Made by a program: the position numbers and the translations under genes | Origin: Rhabditoides inermis | Lineage: Eukaryota; Nematoda; Chromadorea; Rhabditida; Rhabditidae | NCBI GenBank assembly: GCA_963966185.1 | Contig: CAWZYM010000284.1 | Location: 65,001-129,000, forward strand | DNA length: 64,000 bases | Direction: 5' to 3' | Notes under the pieces: generated by a model | Told to the model about the DNA's origin: nothing | The model's input: the letters and a program-made list of their open reading frames with translations, nothing else | The model's database searches: none | In this document: positions 1 to 11,301 of the stretch, one piece after another | How positions within the stretch are numbered: the first letter of the stretch is position 1 | Layout: every line of letters begins with the position of its first letter

Positions 1-1
1 C

Positions 2-73
2 GGAGACTTGGTGATGACTCTCTTGGCCAATTCTGGTGTGAACGGAACCACTGGATACGTGCTCAAGCCATGA
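2..73 (+). CDS. C-terminal exon of an unidentified gene (partial)
   Basis: The window opens inside an open frame that reads 23 residues (beginning GDLVMTLLANSG and ending TGYVLKP) and stops with TGA at 71-73. The frame uses G/C-rich third positions like the other exons here, and AT-rich sequence follows at once, as expected for a 3' UTR. The upstream exons lie outside the window, so the family cannot be named. It converges on the minus-strand MATH gene. It could also be a chance open frame; the codon composition makes a real terminal exon more likely. Confidence 0.45.
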   Translation, partial: GDLVMTLLANSGVNGTTGYVLKP

Positions 74-606
74 GCTGCTACTTCTATTCATTTCTCTCCC
101 TATTTCTCAGCGTACCGAGCTCATCTTCTAGTCGCTCACTTCATTTTTCAACATTTTTTTTTCGCAATTCAAACTTTTGAATTAATTATGGGTATTTATT
201 TCTCGTATGTGGGTAGTTCAATTTGATTGTTATTTCATTGATAGGCCACCTATTGTTTGTTATGCCATGAGTGCCACTATATCAGATACATTCCCACTGT
301 GATTCCATGACTATGTGATGTGCATTCCGACCATAAACTATTTTGAATCCGACTGCATTTTTCTAAACAAAACAAAAACATTATAAATCGTAAACTTTAT
401 TAAATTTTGGGTTTTAGAGAAAACAATAAAACAAAGGGGTGGGTGTGCGCTGTGTAGCGAGGCAGGCAACAAAAATACATCAAGCAGCACACACTCCAAG
501 CAAAACACTTCACACACCGGAGAGCACGTTGCAAGTCAACACGTTACAATGTATAAATATGTACCAACAGTCAAATCTTCTGGGTAAACTCTTCTTTCCG
601 TTTCCT
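74..606. other. Convergent 3' intergenic region
   Basis: AT-rich sequence between two converging genes. On the minus strand an AATAAA polyadenylation signal lies at 396-401, about 205 nt past the stop codon of the MATH gene, and probably ends it. I see no coding potential; an open frame running in from 439 is antisense to the last MATH-gene exon. Confidence 0.5.
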
Positions 607-3600
607 CTAGCTGTTGTACATCGCGGGGCTCATGTACTTGTTGGCGTACGGCGACTGCCTGGCCTGCTGGTGGGGCGGCCACTGCTGCTGATGTTGTTGC
701 TGGTGCTGGTGTTGCAGCTGCGAATTCTGGCCGGGAGCGAGAGGGAAGCCAGGCGGACGATCCCATCCCAGCTGAGCCATGTCCGCGCTCAGACCAGCCT
801 CGTACGCGGCGAGCGGTCGAGGAGCAACTCCACTGCCCACCTGGCCACCCAGGCCAAGATCCGAGACAGCATTGCCCATCGGACTAGTCCACGACCACGG
901 CGATGACTGTTCCGCAGACGACGAGTGCGACGACGGCTGCATGGAAGACGGGTGCGCCGAGTTGACGTGGCCATACGGGCGAACACCGATCGGGGGTATG
1001 GTGCGCTGCTGGATAGATTCACCGGGAGGAGAAGGCGCGCGCGACATCTGAGGAGAGTGAGCGGAAGACGAAGCAGGTGAGGCGGCGTGGGGAGACACTG
1101 AAATAATGAATACAGCCCAATAAATAAAATATAGACTCACCATGCGGGTTGAAGTGGTGATTCGACTGAGAGGAGTGCGCGTTGGGAGTGCGCTGTCCGA
1201 TAACTCCAGGCACGGACTGCATGATTGGCGGAGGCGGCGCGGGCTGCACCTGCTGCACAGGCACCACAGGAGCAGCAGGCAGAGGGGGCGGCGGACGGTA
1301 ATGGAGAGGCGGTGCAGGAGGAGTGGGAATGGTCGGAGCGCGAAGTTGCGACAACGACTTGCTTCCGTTGCGAATCTCGCTGATCTGAGAGCTGTAGTCA
1401 GCCTTCACATTTGCGATATGCTGCGCAATCTCGTCCTTTGTCTTCTCCCAATCCACCATCGCCTTCCGCAGCGCATCACGGTCAGAAACAGATCGCGCAC
1501 TGAAAAAGACGAATGAAACAAATTTCGCAAAAATACAACGCACGGCTTGGCGGCGAACTCGTTGAGAAGAGCGAGCTCCTTGACGCAGTCGCGATGAGCG
1601 CGCTCAAGGGTGGTCAATCCAAGAGTCATGTCGGCTTCAGCCTTGTCGCCCTCAACCTTGCGCAGTCGCTCCATGACACTCAGTAGCTGTTGTTGCATAG
1701 CCTTCTTCTCCTAAACGGACGTATTACAATTATCAGGGTTACAGCACATTTGGCTCACCTTAGCAGCAATCTGCTCCTTGTTCCTCCACTCGCGCTCCTT
1801 CTGGTCATGGCTAGAGCGCTCCTTGCTGTTATCCGTCTCCTTTTCAGAGAGCTCGCTCTCGAGTCGTCGAATCGTTTCCGTATCCCGCTCTTTCTCCTTC
1901 TTGTTCTTATTCCTTTCTTCGGCAGACTTCTTTCGAAGCGTGTCGAGCTCCTTCTTTGATGTTTTCAGTTTGTCCTCCAGATCAGTGTTCTCTCCAACGA
2001 GATCGGCAATGCGCGACTCGTCCTGGCGTAGTTTCTTCTCTGTCTTCTTGCTCTCATTCTTCTTCTCCTTCAGCTGTTGGTTAACCTGCTCGGTCTTGGC
2101 GCGCTCCTCATCTAGCAGAAGCATAGCTTGAGATTTCTCCACCTCCACCTTCTTCCGCTGTTCCTTCTCCAGTTCCAGCTGGCGGTTAGAAGTCTTGAGC
2201 TTCGTTTCCAACTCCTTCACAAGCGCTTCCTTGTCGGACAGCGCTTTTGCCAAACTGACATCCTGAGCGACAGCTGCTTCCAGCTCGGAAGACCGCTGAT
2301 CGAATACGGTCAACATGTCCGACATTGTCGACAAAGAGCAGTTGTACGAGTAGAGCTCCTTGTGGAACAACACCTTGAGCATCTTCTCTCCACCTGCAGA
2401 CGCTTCCTCCTCTGCCTGCTTCAGTTGAGTCTCCACTTGCTGAAAAAATATGTTATGAAAAAATAACTCATCGTTACACTTGCCTCATTCATGTCGTTGA
2501 GAAGAGCCTCAATGTCGCGAACTTTACGCGGACCGCACTCATCATCATCGGAAGATTCTTCCAATGCCATCGCACGAACCGAACTGTCCGCAACATCCAT
2601 GAGTTGGCCACTAAAAGACATTTTTTTTGTTATTATTATTGTTGATGTTCCCGACAAGTTTACTCACGAGCTCTTCAGGGCCTTGTATCGTTCGATGGTG
2701 TCTGACACGAGCTTGGTGTTGAGAGCCTTCTCCAAAGACTTGACCACCTTCTCGACCTTCATGATAATGCGCTGAGTGTTCAGGCAACTCATTCCAGTGG
2801 TTACGAGCGCGGTCATCTGCTCCTGAAAATACACTAAGTTATGAAGAATATATTATAATACGTACCGATCCCTCCGGATTCCTGGGTAGCTGATTTAACA
2901 CGGAGGCGAACTTGTGTCCAGTGATAGACGAGCCGTTGGAACGAAGATGATTGAACGTCGCATTTCGAAGAGTAGCATTAACTTTCTGAAGAGTAAAAAT
3001 GAGTAAACTTCAAGAAAATACAACGACAAACCTTCATAGCGGGAGCGTTCTTAGACATGTTCGTCTCATGGAGATGTTCGACGTTCTTCTGACCGGCCTT
3101 GGCAAAAACAGAAACTGGCGCGTTTTGATCGACCGTGTCATCCGTCTGGCAACCGTTCTCGCACATTTCAACCGGCTCGCGCTCCTCGCACTCCTCCGCC
3201 TCGTCCACGTAATCGTCTTCCTCGTCCATCTCATCCTCGCACTCATCCTCGTCCTCGTCTTCTTCCTCGCTGCTCACGGGCAAGTCACAATCGGCAGGAT
3301 CCTCTCCATCAACGCAGTCGTCATCCCCGTGACCATGACAGTCGCACACTAAAACATTTAACAGTTCAAACAGTTCAAAAAATGCGATAAACAACTCACT
3401 GTCTTTGACAGAGGCGTCTTCGCCGTATTCGCTGCTATCCGTCTCATCTGATGTTGTAACTCCCATATAATCGTCGTCCCTATCTACGTCCAGCATGGTG
3501 GTGTGAATAATCTCCAGTTGTTGCCTGATCGTCCGTCCAGTAGGCTGAAGACATTAAATATTAATGAAGTTCAATATAGTGAAAAATGTCTTCAAAATAC

Positions 3601-5954
3601 TCACCTTGTTGGAATCAAGCGGGATTTCGTGTCCCTCGGCAGATCGAATCAGCGACTCAATCAGCTTCTTGCGCTTATCCCAGCCACCAAGCCGCTTCGT
3701 CTCCTAATAGATAAATGAATACAATAGTTGCAATAAAATATTTTTAAATACCTTCATCTTTTCGAAGAACGCGGTTGACTCCAAGTCGCTGTCTCTGATC
3801 ATTTCGCTCATGAACATGCTCAACTTGTCTGCTCGCTCCATCATGTACATCTCAAACGGCTGATGCGCTTGGATCTGCAAATTTTGAATAATAAAACCAC
3901 AATCTCACTTAAATATATTTAAGTGAAATAATAGAAAAAAAATAATGAATTTTAAGAAATCACCTCATCAGTACCGAACACACGCTCCCAGTGCGCGTCC
4001 CCGTTGCATGCACACTCTTAAATGAAGCAATGAATAACACACAAAAACAACAAATGAGGAATAAAACACTTACTGTGTTCTCCTGCAGCTGTTCCCGATC
4101 CATCGCTCGCGTTGCTGACCTTCTTCTCGACAGGAACCAAATCTTTCGATTCATCCTGAAACACACATGTACATGTAGTGAGTTGAGTTTTGTTCAAACG
4201 CACAAAAATGTATACCTTGATGGCATTCGCTGCAACGTCGATCTTGTTTTGAGGCGCGCAATCATCCTTCCTCTCCACCTTGACAGCTTCAACATCAGGC
4301 TCCGTCGACTTGCTGTTGTCCTCATCAGATGTGTCAGACAATCTGCGCTTCGCATCAGGCTGTCTGTAATAGTCAACATAAACAATTTATTCGCACCGTT
4401 AACCTGTAACCCACCTGTTATCGATCTTCTTCTTGATGGACTTCGCTACCGCAGCCTTCTTCTTAGCACCAACAGCTCGCTTGTCGCCAGCTTTCACGGT
4501 AGTGGTCTTCTGAGCGCCAGTGAGAGCTTGTCTCAGAGATGTAGCAGAAACAGCCGCAGTCTCTGGCGGCTTATTCGGATCCTTGCCAAGCTCAATCCTC
4601 TGAATGCTCTCCAGAAGCTTGTGCTTAACAAGCCGCTCTTTTTGCGCATCCAGCTTGTCCTTGGACTGACGATCCTTGTCCTTGCAGTATTTCAATGCTT
4701 GCGTGTTCGCCTCGATTGCCAAGTCGATCTGAATGTGTCCAATACAAAATCAAAAATAATTTAGAAGTAACTCACGTGTCCACGAGTCATGTGCATCTCT
4801 GCAATCTGGAACCACTGATCGATGGTCTTTCGGAACTCTTCCACAGACCTAAACCATTCAATGCAATTCGTTTTGTAATTCAAATTGCAGAACAGGCCTC
4901 GCCTCAGCGAGGCGATCAATATCGTCATGAAAGACATAATCAACGCACAGATCAGCTGAGTGAAAGAATGCCCAGTATGACCTTCACAAGAACGCCGCGT
5001 AGTCAGGTCACATAAACGTAAAGAAATGTTTAAAACTCACAACATGTTCTTTGGACTGTCCGCCTTCACAGTGATTTCCAGCGTCACTCTATCTTCCTTG
5101 ATGTAGCCTTGGCTCTCATCCAGAACATCCTGAAATATCAAATTAACAAAACATCGTTTTAAATAAACGTACCGCCCAAGTCATGAAACACGAATATCCC
5201 CAATCGTTCTCCTTGGCAGTGTAGACGTGCGTTGTTTTCCGAACAAAGTTTTGAACTCCCGTTTTCTGAGAAATCAACCTCATCTCGGCAACAGCTTGGC
5301 ATGACCACTGGCTGGAATTGAAAAACAAATGTAATGAATGCTATACAAGAATTGTAAAAAAAAAGAACATACTCAGAGTAGGTGTTGTCGGGGCAGCATT
5401 GCAGAAAGAATCCCATGCACTTCTGAGATTTCTTTTGCACCATATGCTGCTTCGGCATGACCATGATCCGCCTATAACAAACATGAAAATCATGAGAAAA
5501 AACACCGAGTACTCACCAGGGAACATCCTTGATTCTCTTGCTAGGCGAACAGAGAGTATCGGACATCTTCGAGAAGTGCTGGATGGTCACTCGCAGAGTG
5601 TGATCCTCGTTAGGAGGCACAGTCTGTCTCGTGGTCGTTCCAGCATTACCCGTCCAAGAAGTAGTCGGTTCTGTCGAACCACCAGCTGAACGCAATAATA
5701 ATTTAAATAAACATTAGAATAAGATACACTTACCGTTCTTGACGGGGTTTGACTTCGTGTAAGTTGTCCTCCTTTCCCTCTTCACATCATCCACACCTTC
5801 AGGGTAAGTCGGGCTAGGGTCAGTCTGGCATGCAACAGACACCTTCTTGCGAAAACTGAAATATAAGTTTTATCTCGCCTCCATTGACCAATTTTATAAC
5901 GAATGGATGAACATTGACTCACTTGACCCGAATGGTGCCGTTCGTGTTACTCAT
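607..5954 (-). CDS. USP7-type MATH domain, coiled-coil protein, 22 exons
   Basis: The start is ATG at 5954, with an acceptor-like TTCTCAG one base upstream. About 22 exons joined by 38-190 nt introns encode roughly 1,368 residues. Exons at 5517-5685, 5373-5471, 5173-5311 and 5041-5129 (about residues 80-217) form a MATH/TRAF-like domain very close to that of USP7, with the blocks PWRIMVMP, MGFFLQC, WSCQA and ENDWGYSCFMTW. No ubiquitin-hydrolase Cys or His boxes follow. Instead come a Lys-rich region (4415-4728), a very acidic Glu/Asp tract (3032-3348), a long heptad-rich coiled coil (1759-2439), a proline-rich stretch (1141-1499) and a Gln/Ser/Pro-rich tail. MATH domains bind short peptide motifs, so a nuclear or ubiquitin-linked scaffold is an inference. 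Exon sum is one base off, so one boundary (perhaps near 2478) is misplaced. Divergent from TRAPPC5. Confidence 0.8.
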
Positions 5955-6300
5955 TCTGAGAAGCTCGGAGCCTCGACCAAAGCCGTGGAAACGAGCTACC
6001 TACAAAAATGTTATCGATTAGATGTCTCTATGATACTACAATGTCATTATCGATAAACAACAACACTTGTAACATAGAAAAAAAAGGGAAAACGTCGCCG
6101 ATCTCTTCAGTGCCAATAGAAAAATCCGCCGTCCAATGGCGGTGAATCGCTACGGGACCTGTTTTGAGTTCAAACGTGTTTTATTTTCTAGTGCATTTTC
6201 ATGATTTTTCATATTTATAACGTGTTTATATTATTTTACGCATATGTTTCGTAATGTATGAAACCCTTTTCAAGCCCAGTGTATAATACTATTGTTCCAG
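5955..6300. promoter_or_regulatory. Shared divergent promoter region, MATH gene / TRAPPC5
   Basis: 346 nt separate the two divergent start codons. The interval is AT-rich and contains no open frame. Splice-acceptor sequences abut both ATGs: ending at 5956 on the minus strand and TTGTTCCAG ending at 6300 on the plus strand. Both transcripts are therefore probably trans-spliced, and transcription of both would start inside this interval. No TATA box or known factor site stands out. Confidence 0.5.
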
Positions 6301-7188
6301 ATGGTCAAAGCTACTGGAATTCTAGACAAAACGCTGAGCCGAGGAAAGACTGAGGTTTTTTTGTCAAATTTTTTGTTTACAAAATCTAACATGTGTTAAT
6401 TTCTTCTTTGTCTATCATTGTTTACAGGTGAATCTGTCAACCTTTGCTGTGATGTTCTCGGAAATGATTCGCTATGCCCAAAATCGCGTCGACACAATCA
6501 GCGAACTTCACGAAAGGTACGTGTTCATACTATCACTATCATTCTATTGGTCTCAAGCAGTGGTTCAACACGTTTCAGACTCGCCAACTACGGCAAGTTT
6601 GTGGGCGTACGTATGCTGGACGTGATCGTGCTGCGCGAGAAGGGATTCAAGGTGAGTGGCGTCGTTTGATCAATAGCCTCCTCGTCCTTGTCTTCTATCG
6701 ATTTCGTTTATATTCCTCTACTATATTTACGAACCACGTTATTAAGCGCGAGACGAAGCTGCTGAACATGCTCATGTTCGTGAAGGGGCCGGTGTGGAAG
6801 AACCTGTTCGGCAGGGAGGCCGACAAGCTCGAGCGCTCAAACGACGACCAGTGCACATGTTATTCCATTTGCTTGTTTCTCCTTGTACCTAAGAAGTTCA
6901 GACCTGTTGATCGAGCGTGATCCGGTGGTGAACACGTTCATCTCGGTGCCCAAGGACAAGGGAAACCTCAACTGCGCCGCATTCACCGCCGGAATCATAG
7001 AGGCTATGCTCGAGGTGAGTAGAGTGTGAGAGAGAGAGAGAGAGGGGAAAAGTGAGTGACTCATCACTCATTTTCAGGCGTCCAACTTCCCGTGCAAGGT
7101 GTTCGCCCACCACTGGGAACAAGGCAGCACCGCCTACGTCATCCAGTTCGAGCAGTCGGTCATCGCCCGCGAGAACGCCAATATGTAG
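6301..7188 (+). CDS. trpp-5: TRAPP complex subunit 5 (Trs31/TRAPPC5)
   Basis: Six exons (6301-6354, 6428-6516, 6579-6651, 6747-6858, 6902-7014, 7078-7188) give 183 residues, close to the human length of 188. The protein matches TRAPPC5 along its whole length: [61 protein letters not shown] and the C-terminal [15 protein letters not shown]5 is a Bet3-family core subunit of the TRAPP tethering complex, which activates the Rab GTPase Rab1/Ypt1 in ER-Golgi traffic. The ATG directly follows a TTCCAG acceptor, which suggests spliced-leader addition. The fourth intron hides in a misleading open frame; its acceptor was placed so that the joined codon reads Thr-Tyr-Leu-Leu-Ile-Glu-Arg, as the family requires. 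POLG begins 192 nt downstream on the same strand. Confidence 0.95.
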
Positions 7189-7380
7189 CCCCCGCATAAT
7201 TGACTTCGATTGATTCATTCATTTTGTACATACCGGGTTCACTGTATAGTAATTTATATTCCCTGCCAAATGTGATAAACTGTTTACGTCTCGCCTCGCT
7301 TGATGAGTGTTTATACTTGGTTGTGAGCCATTCGATACCAAGCGTGCGGAGGAAGACCTTGTTTATGGCGCACCTTTAGA
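7189..7380 (+). promoter_or_regulatory. Operon-type intercistronic region with trans-splice acceptor
   Basis: Only 192 nt lie between the TRAPPC5 stop and the POLG start, within the range of nematode operon spacers. The sequence CACCTTTAG ends at 7379, one base before the POLG ATG. There is room for neither an upstream exon nor a sizeable promoter. The simplest reading is SL2-type trans-splicing of the downstream cistron. Confidence 0.6.
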
Positions 7381-8934
7381 ATGTTTCCCACACGCGCGCG
7401 ACTCACCTCGTTGCTCCGGCATCGTCGCCTCGCGCAATTCGCCTCCACCTCCACCCAACCGCAACTCACCCAGCAGGAGAATACGGTGCGATAGATTCCT
7501 CAGGGTTACCGTATCCCTCGCAGTTCACTCCGAAAGTGATCCCGACCGTGCCGGCGTCCCTCCACCACCACCTGTTCGCCTCCGCCCCGCCTCCGACGAC
7601 AGTCGAGCAGGACCCCTACGCCACACTCGAACTGCCACAGTTGAAGGTATCCAGCTGAGATGATGGGGGAGAGTGAGGAAGTCATGTTTGCTTCAGGCGT
7701 CCTCTCTCCACGAGCACTTCGCTCTAGTGGCGGGGGAGCAGTGCGCAGTCTATGACCGCCTTCTCTCGTCGACTCTCGACTGGCGACCAGAGGACGTGGA
7801 GAGACCGGAGCAGTGGACACTCCAGACCGGATGGACGAGATACGCTGACGGCAAGGCGGAACAGGTGCGTAGAACAACTATTGGAAATCAATAGCCTAGG
7901 TGCATTTCATTGTATGTCTTAATGGATGATGGATATCGTTCACCATATAATTCCCCACCTTTCCAGGTGCCTTACCCGCTGGAGGACGTGTTCTACTTTG
8001 ACGTGGAGGTCTGTGTACGCGACGGAGCACTCCCGACTATGGCCGTCGCTCTGAGTGACAAAGCATGGTGCGTATCCATCTCCCATCTCTCTCCCACTCA
8101 CTCACTCACTCTCTCACGTTGCTCCGGCACTCACTCACTCACATTCTCACTCACTCACTCACTCACTCACTCACTCACTCACTCACTCACTCACTCACTC
8201 ACTCACTCACTCACTCACTCACTCACTCACTCACTCACTCACTCATTCACTCACTCACTCACTCACTCATTCACTCATTCACTCACTCACTCACTCACTC
8301 ATTCACTCATTCACTCTCCAGGTACTCGTGGTGCAGCGATCGTCTGGTGAACGACTCTCCGGTTCCCCCGTATGCCACCCTGGACCATCTGATTCCACTG
8401 GGCGAGGAGAGGGAGCGGGTGGCGATCGGACACAACATCGGATACGACAGGGTCAGGAGCAGGGAGCCCTATGGGGACAAGGTGAGGGGGGAGGAAGAGA
8501 GAGAGAGAGAGAGAGAGAGATCTCACTTGCAGCCCTCGCTGCTCCGCTTCTGGTGCACGATGTCGGCGCACATCCCGATCTGGGGCATGCCCGACCATCT
8601 CCGACTGCTCTACGACAAGAGGGACACGGGAGTGGAGGAGATGGTGAGTGCGAGATCGTAGCATCCCAGTATCGGAACGCGCTTCAACATCAGCAACTAT
8701 GGAATTTGTATGCCTCTCAGTGCCACTCTGTGAATAATTTCTAAATATGGAATCGATTTTCTTGATGGTACGACATTTCGAGATGAGATACATTCGAAAT
8801 CCGTGGTTTCAGCGCATGGGCTGGCTGGATGATTGGCGGGACAGGGTGAGCAAGAACTCACTGGCCGCCGTGTATGCCATGCAGAGAAGGCTCGCCGAGC
8901 AGAGGGGAGACGACGAGACAAAGTGAGGCTCCCA

Positions 8935-8973
<39 letters not shown>

Positions 8974-9992
8974 CCCCTCTCTCTCTCTCTCTCCCTAGAA
9001 CTAACTCCTCGTTCAGGTGGTTCTCGCTGCAGAAGTCCGACCAGAAGACGTTTGTGGTGGAGGACATGGATTATATCCGCGAGCACGCGCAGTCCCTCAT
9101 GACCTACTGCGCCAATGATGTGCTCGCCACCGCGCAGATCCACCGACCCATCTGGAGGGAGTTCAAGAAGCGGTGGGTATTGGTGCTCTCACAATTCACC
9201 ATAAGCGTCTCTATATACTATATGCTGAGTGTTACCGCAGCCTGACTCTCTGTCTTCCTCTGATCTACTACTCCGATGAACTATGTCACCATTCTCCTTG
9301 TAGCTTCCCGCACCCCGCCTCCCTGGAAGGCACACTGGCGATCGGCGAGGCGTACCTGCCAGTCAACCACAACTGGCCCCTCTTCTACACACACAACGAC
9401 CAGAGGGTGGCCGAGAAGAAGAACGCCGCGGCAAGGCAGCTGGCGGAGCACACCAGGGAGCTGGCAAAGTGAGGGGAGGGGAGGGAGTGAGAGGAGAGAG
9501 AGAGAGAGAGGAGAGAGAGAGAGGGAGGGGGAGCGGGAGATGGAGAGAGATTTCTCTTCCAGTTCGCCTCACGCCGCTCGCGATCCGTGGCTCTGGATGG
9601 AGAACTGGAACCGCTGCAAGAAGGACGTGGTGACGTGAGTGCCACCTTTCATTGTTTTCTTCCTTCTTTCTCTCTCTCTCCCTCCCTCTCTCTCTCTCTC
9701 TCTCCACACCTCTCTCTTCCAGATGGCAGTACAGTCTCTACCGCAACAAGAAGAGCGCGCGTCTGCCGCTCGACCAGCTCACTATTGAAGAGGTCAAGAT
9801 GAGCCCCACGACGAGCATCCTGCCCAAGGTAGTCGAGTGACATCGGAGAAGATATCGTACCCCTTCAGATCTTCGGTCTGATGTACGGCCCGTACCCGAT
9901 GATGCACAAGCGAGACAGCGGATGGGGATTCATTGTCCCCAAGAGCGACAAGCCCAGCAAGGGTACGCGAGAGAGAGAGAGAGAGGGGAAGA

Positions 9993-10041
<49 letters not shown>

Positions 10042-11259
10042 TTTCAGCCGTGATGAACCCGCAAGTTCAGCTGCACAACGGCGACAGCGTCGAGTTCCCG
10101 GCAGAGTGAGTAGCACAGTACAGGAGCGGTCAGTCTCTTCGGAAGCCATTCCGAAGTGTTTCGAAGGAATGGCAACATGACAAGCCGTTTTGAAGAGACT
10201 AACCGGAGCTCAAGAGTCTACGCTCCTACCGTTCATTTACTCACTCAGTCTGATCCGCGAGCTTGTCCGCTCTTCTCGTCGCGAACACGGCGACATTGAC
10301 CTGCCCGACTCGCGCCCCGTCGCCCTCACCAAGGGATTCGACTTCTACCGACTGCCCCATCCGGTAGGTAGCCTTTACGGTTTTGGAGTATTGGAATACT
10401 GTGTTTTAGTCGGGCAAGAACGAGAACGTGGGCAGCCCGCTGTCCAAGGACTTTAGGAAGAACGAGATGAAGTCGGGTGGGTGAGGGGGGTTTCATAAGG
10501 TGAATCTGCATTCGATTGTGTAACAAAAATCCGCTTTTTGATAATAAAAGATGATGTCTGTGAAGGTTGGGACGCGTTCTAAAAGGGATTTTTGCCAGAA
10601 AAAAAGATGGTCTCTATTTTTTTTCCAGGAGTCATCCGCGCCACGCGGTACACGGACACATTCTCCCGCGTCAACGAGACACTGGAGGAGACCGTGTTCT
10701 GGGGAAACTACTCGTCAGTATATCTCTCCTCTTTGTCTTGCACCCTGTTTCACGAGAGAGAGAGAGAGAGAGAGAATAGGATCACTTCAGGGAGCGCTTC
10801 GCCGAGGAGCTGGTGGTGTGGAAGGAGCCGATGGAACTGGGCGTGATCGCCCCGGCTGTGGCACCATCCGGTGAGGGCTGCGCATAGTTCTCTTCTCCGA
10901 ATTTGCGCGTTGTGGTTGTGTAGTACATCAGAGTAGATGAAGTGGAGAGTGATTTTACCGTAATAGCACGCAAAACAAGGGGAGGCGGTAAGGAGACCAT
11001 TAGAATATTGTATTTCAAGCTGCAAGCGGTTCATATGGAAAACTATCGCTTTGGTGCAGATTGTAGGTGTATACTCATCATCTCGCAGGCACTGTCTCGC
11101 GTCGCTCCGTGCACAAGCTGTGGGTGACGGCGACGAACGCCAAGGACGCCGGAAGGATCATCGGCACCGGACTCAAGTCGATGGTGCAGGCGCCGCCGGG
11201 TGAGAGATTACTACTATGTGATAAGAGGAGAGACAAGGAAGTGCAGTAGAGGAGGGAAA

Positions 11260-11301
<42 letters not shown>

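Noticed and set aside
439..906. 155-residue plus-strand frame
   Set aside because: Antisense to the last exon of the MATH gene and low-complexity.
8055..8744. Long frames of Ser-Leu-Thr-His repeats
   Set aside because: Translation of the CACT microsatellite in a POLG intron; open in several frames because the repeat lacks stops.
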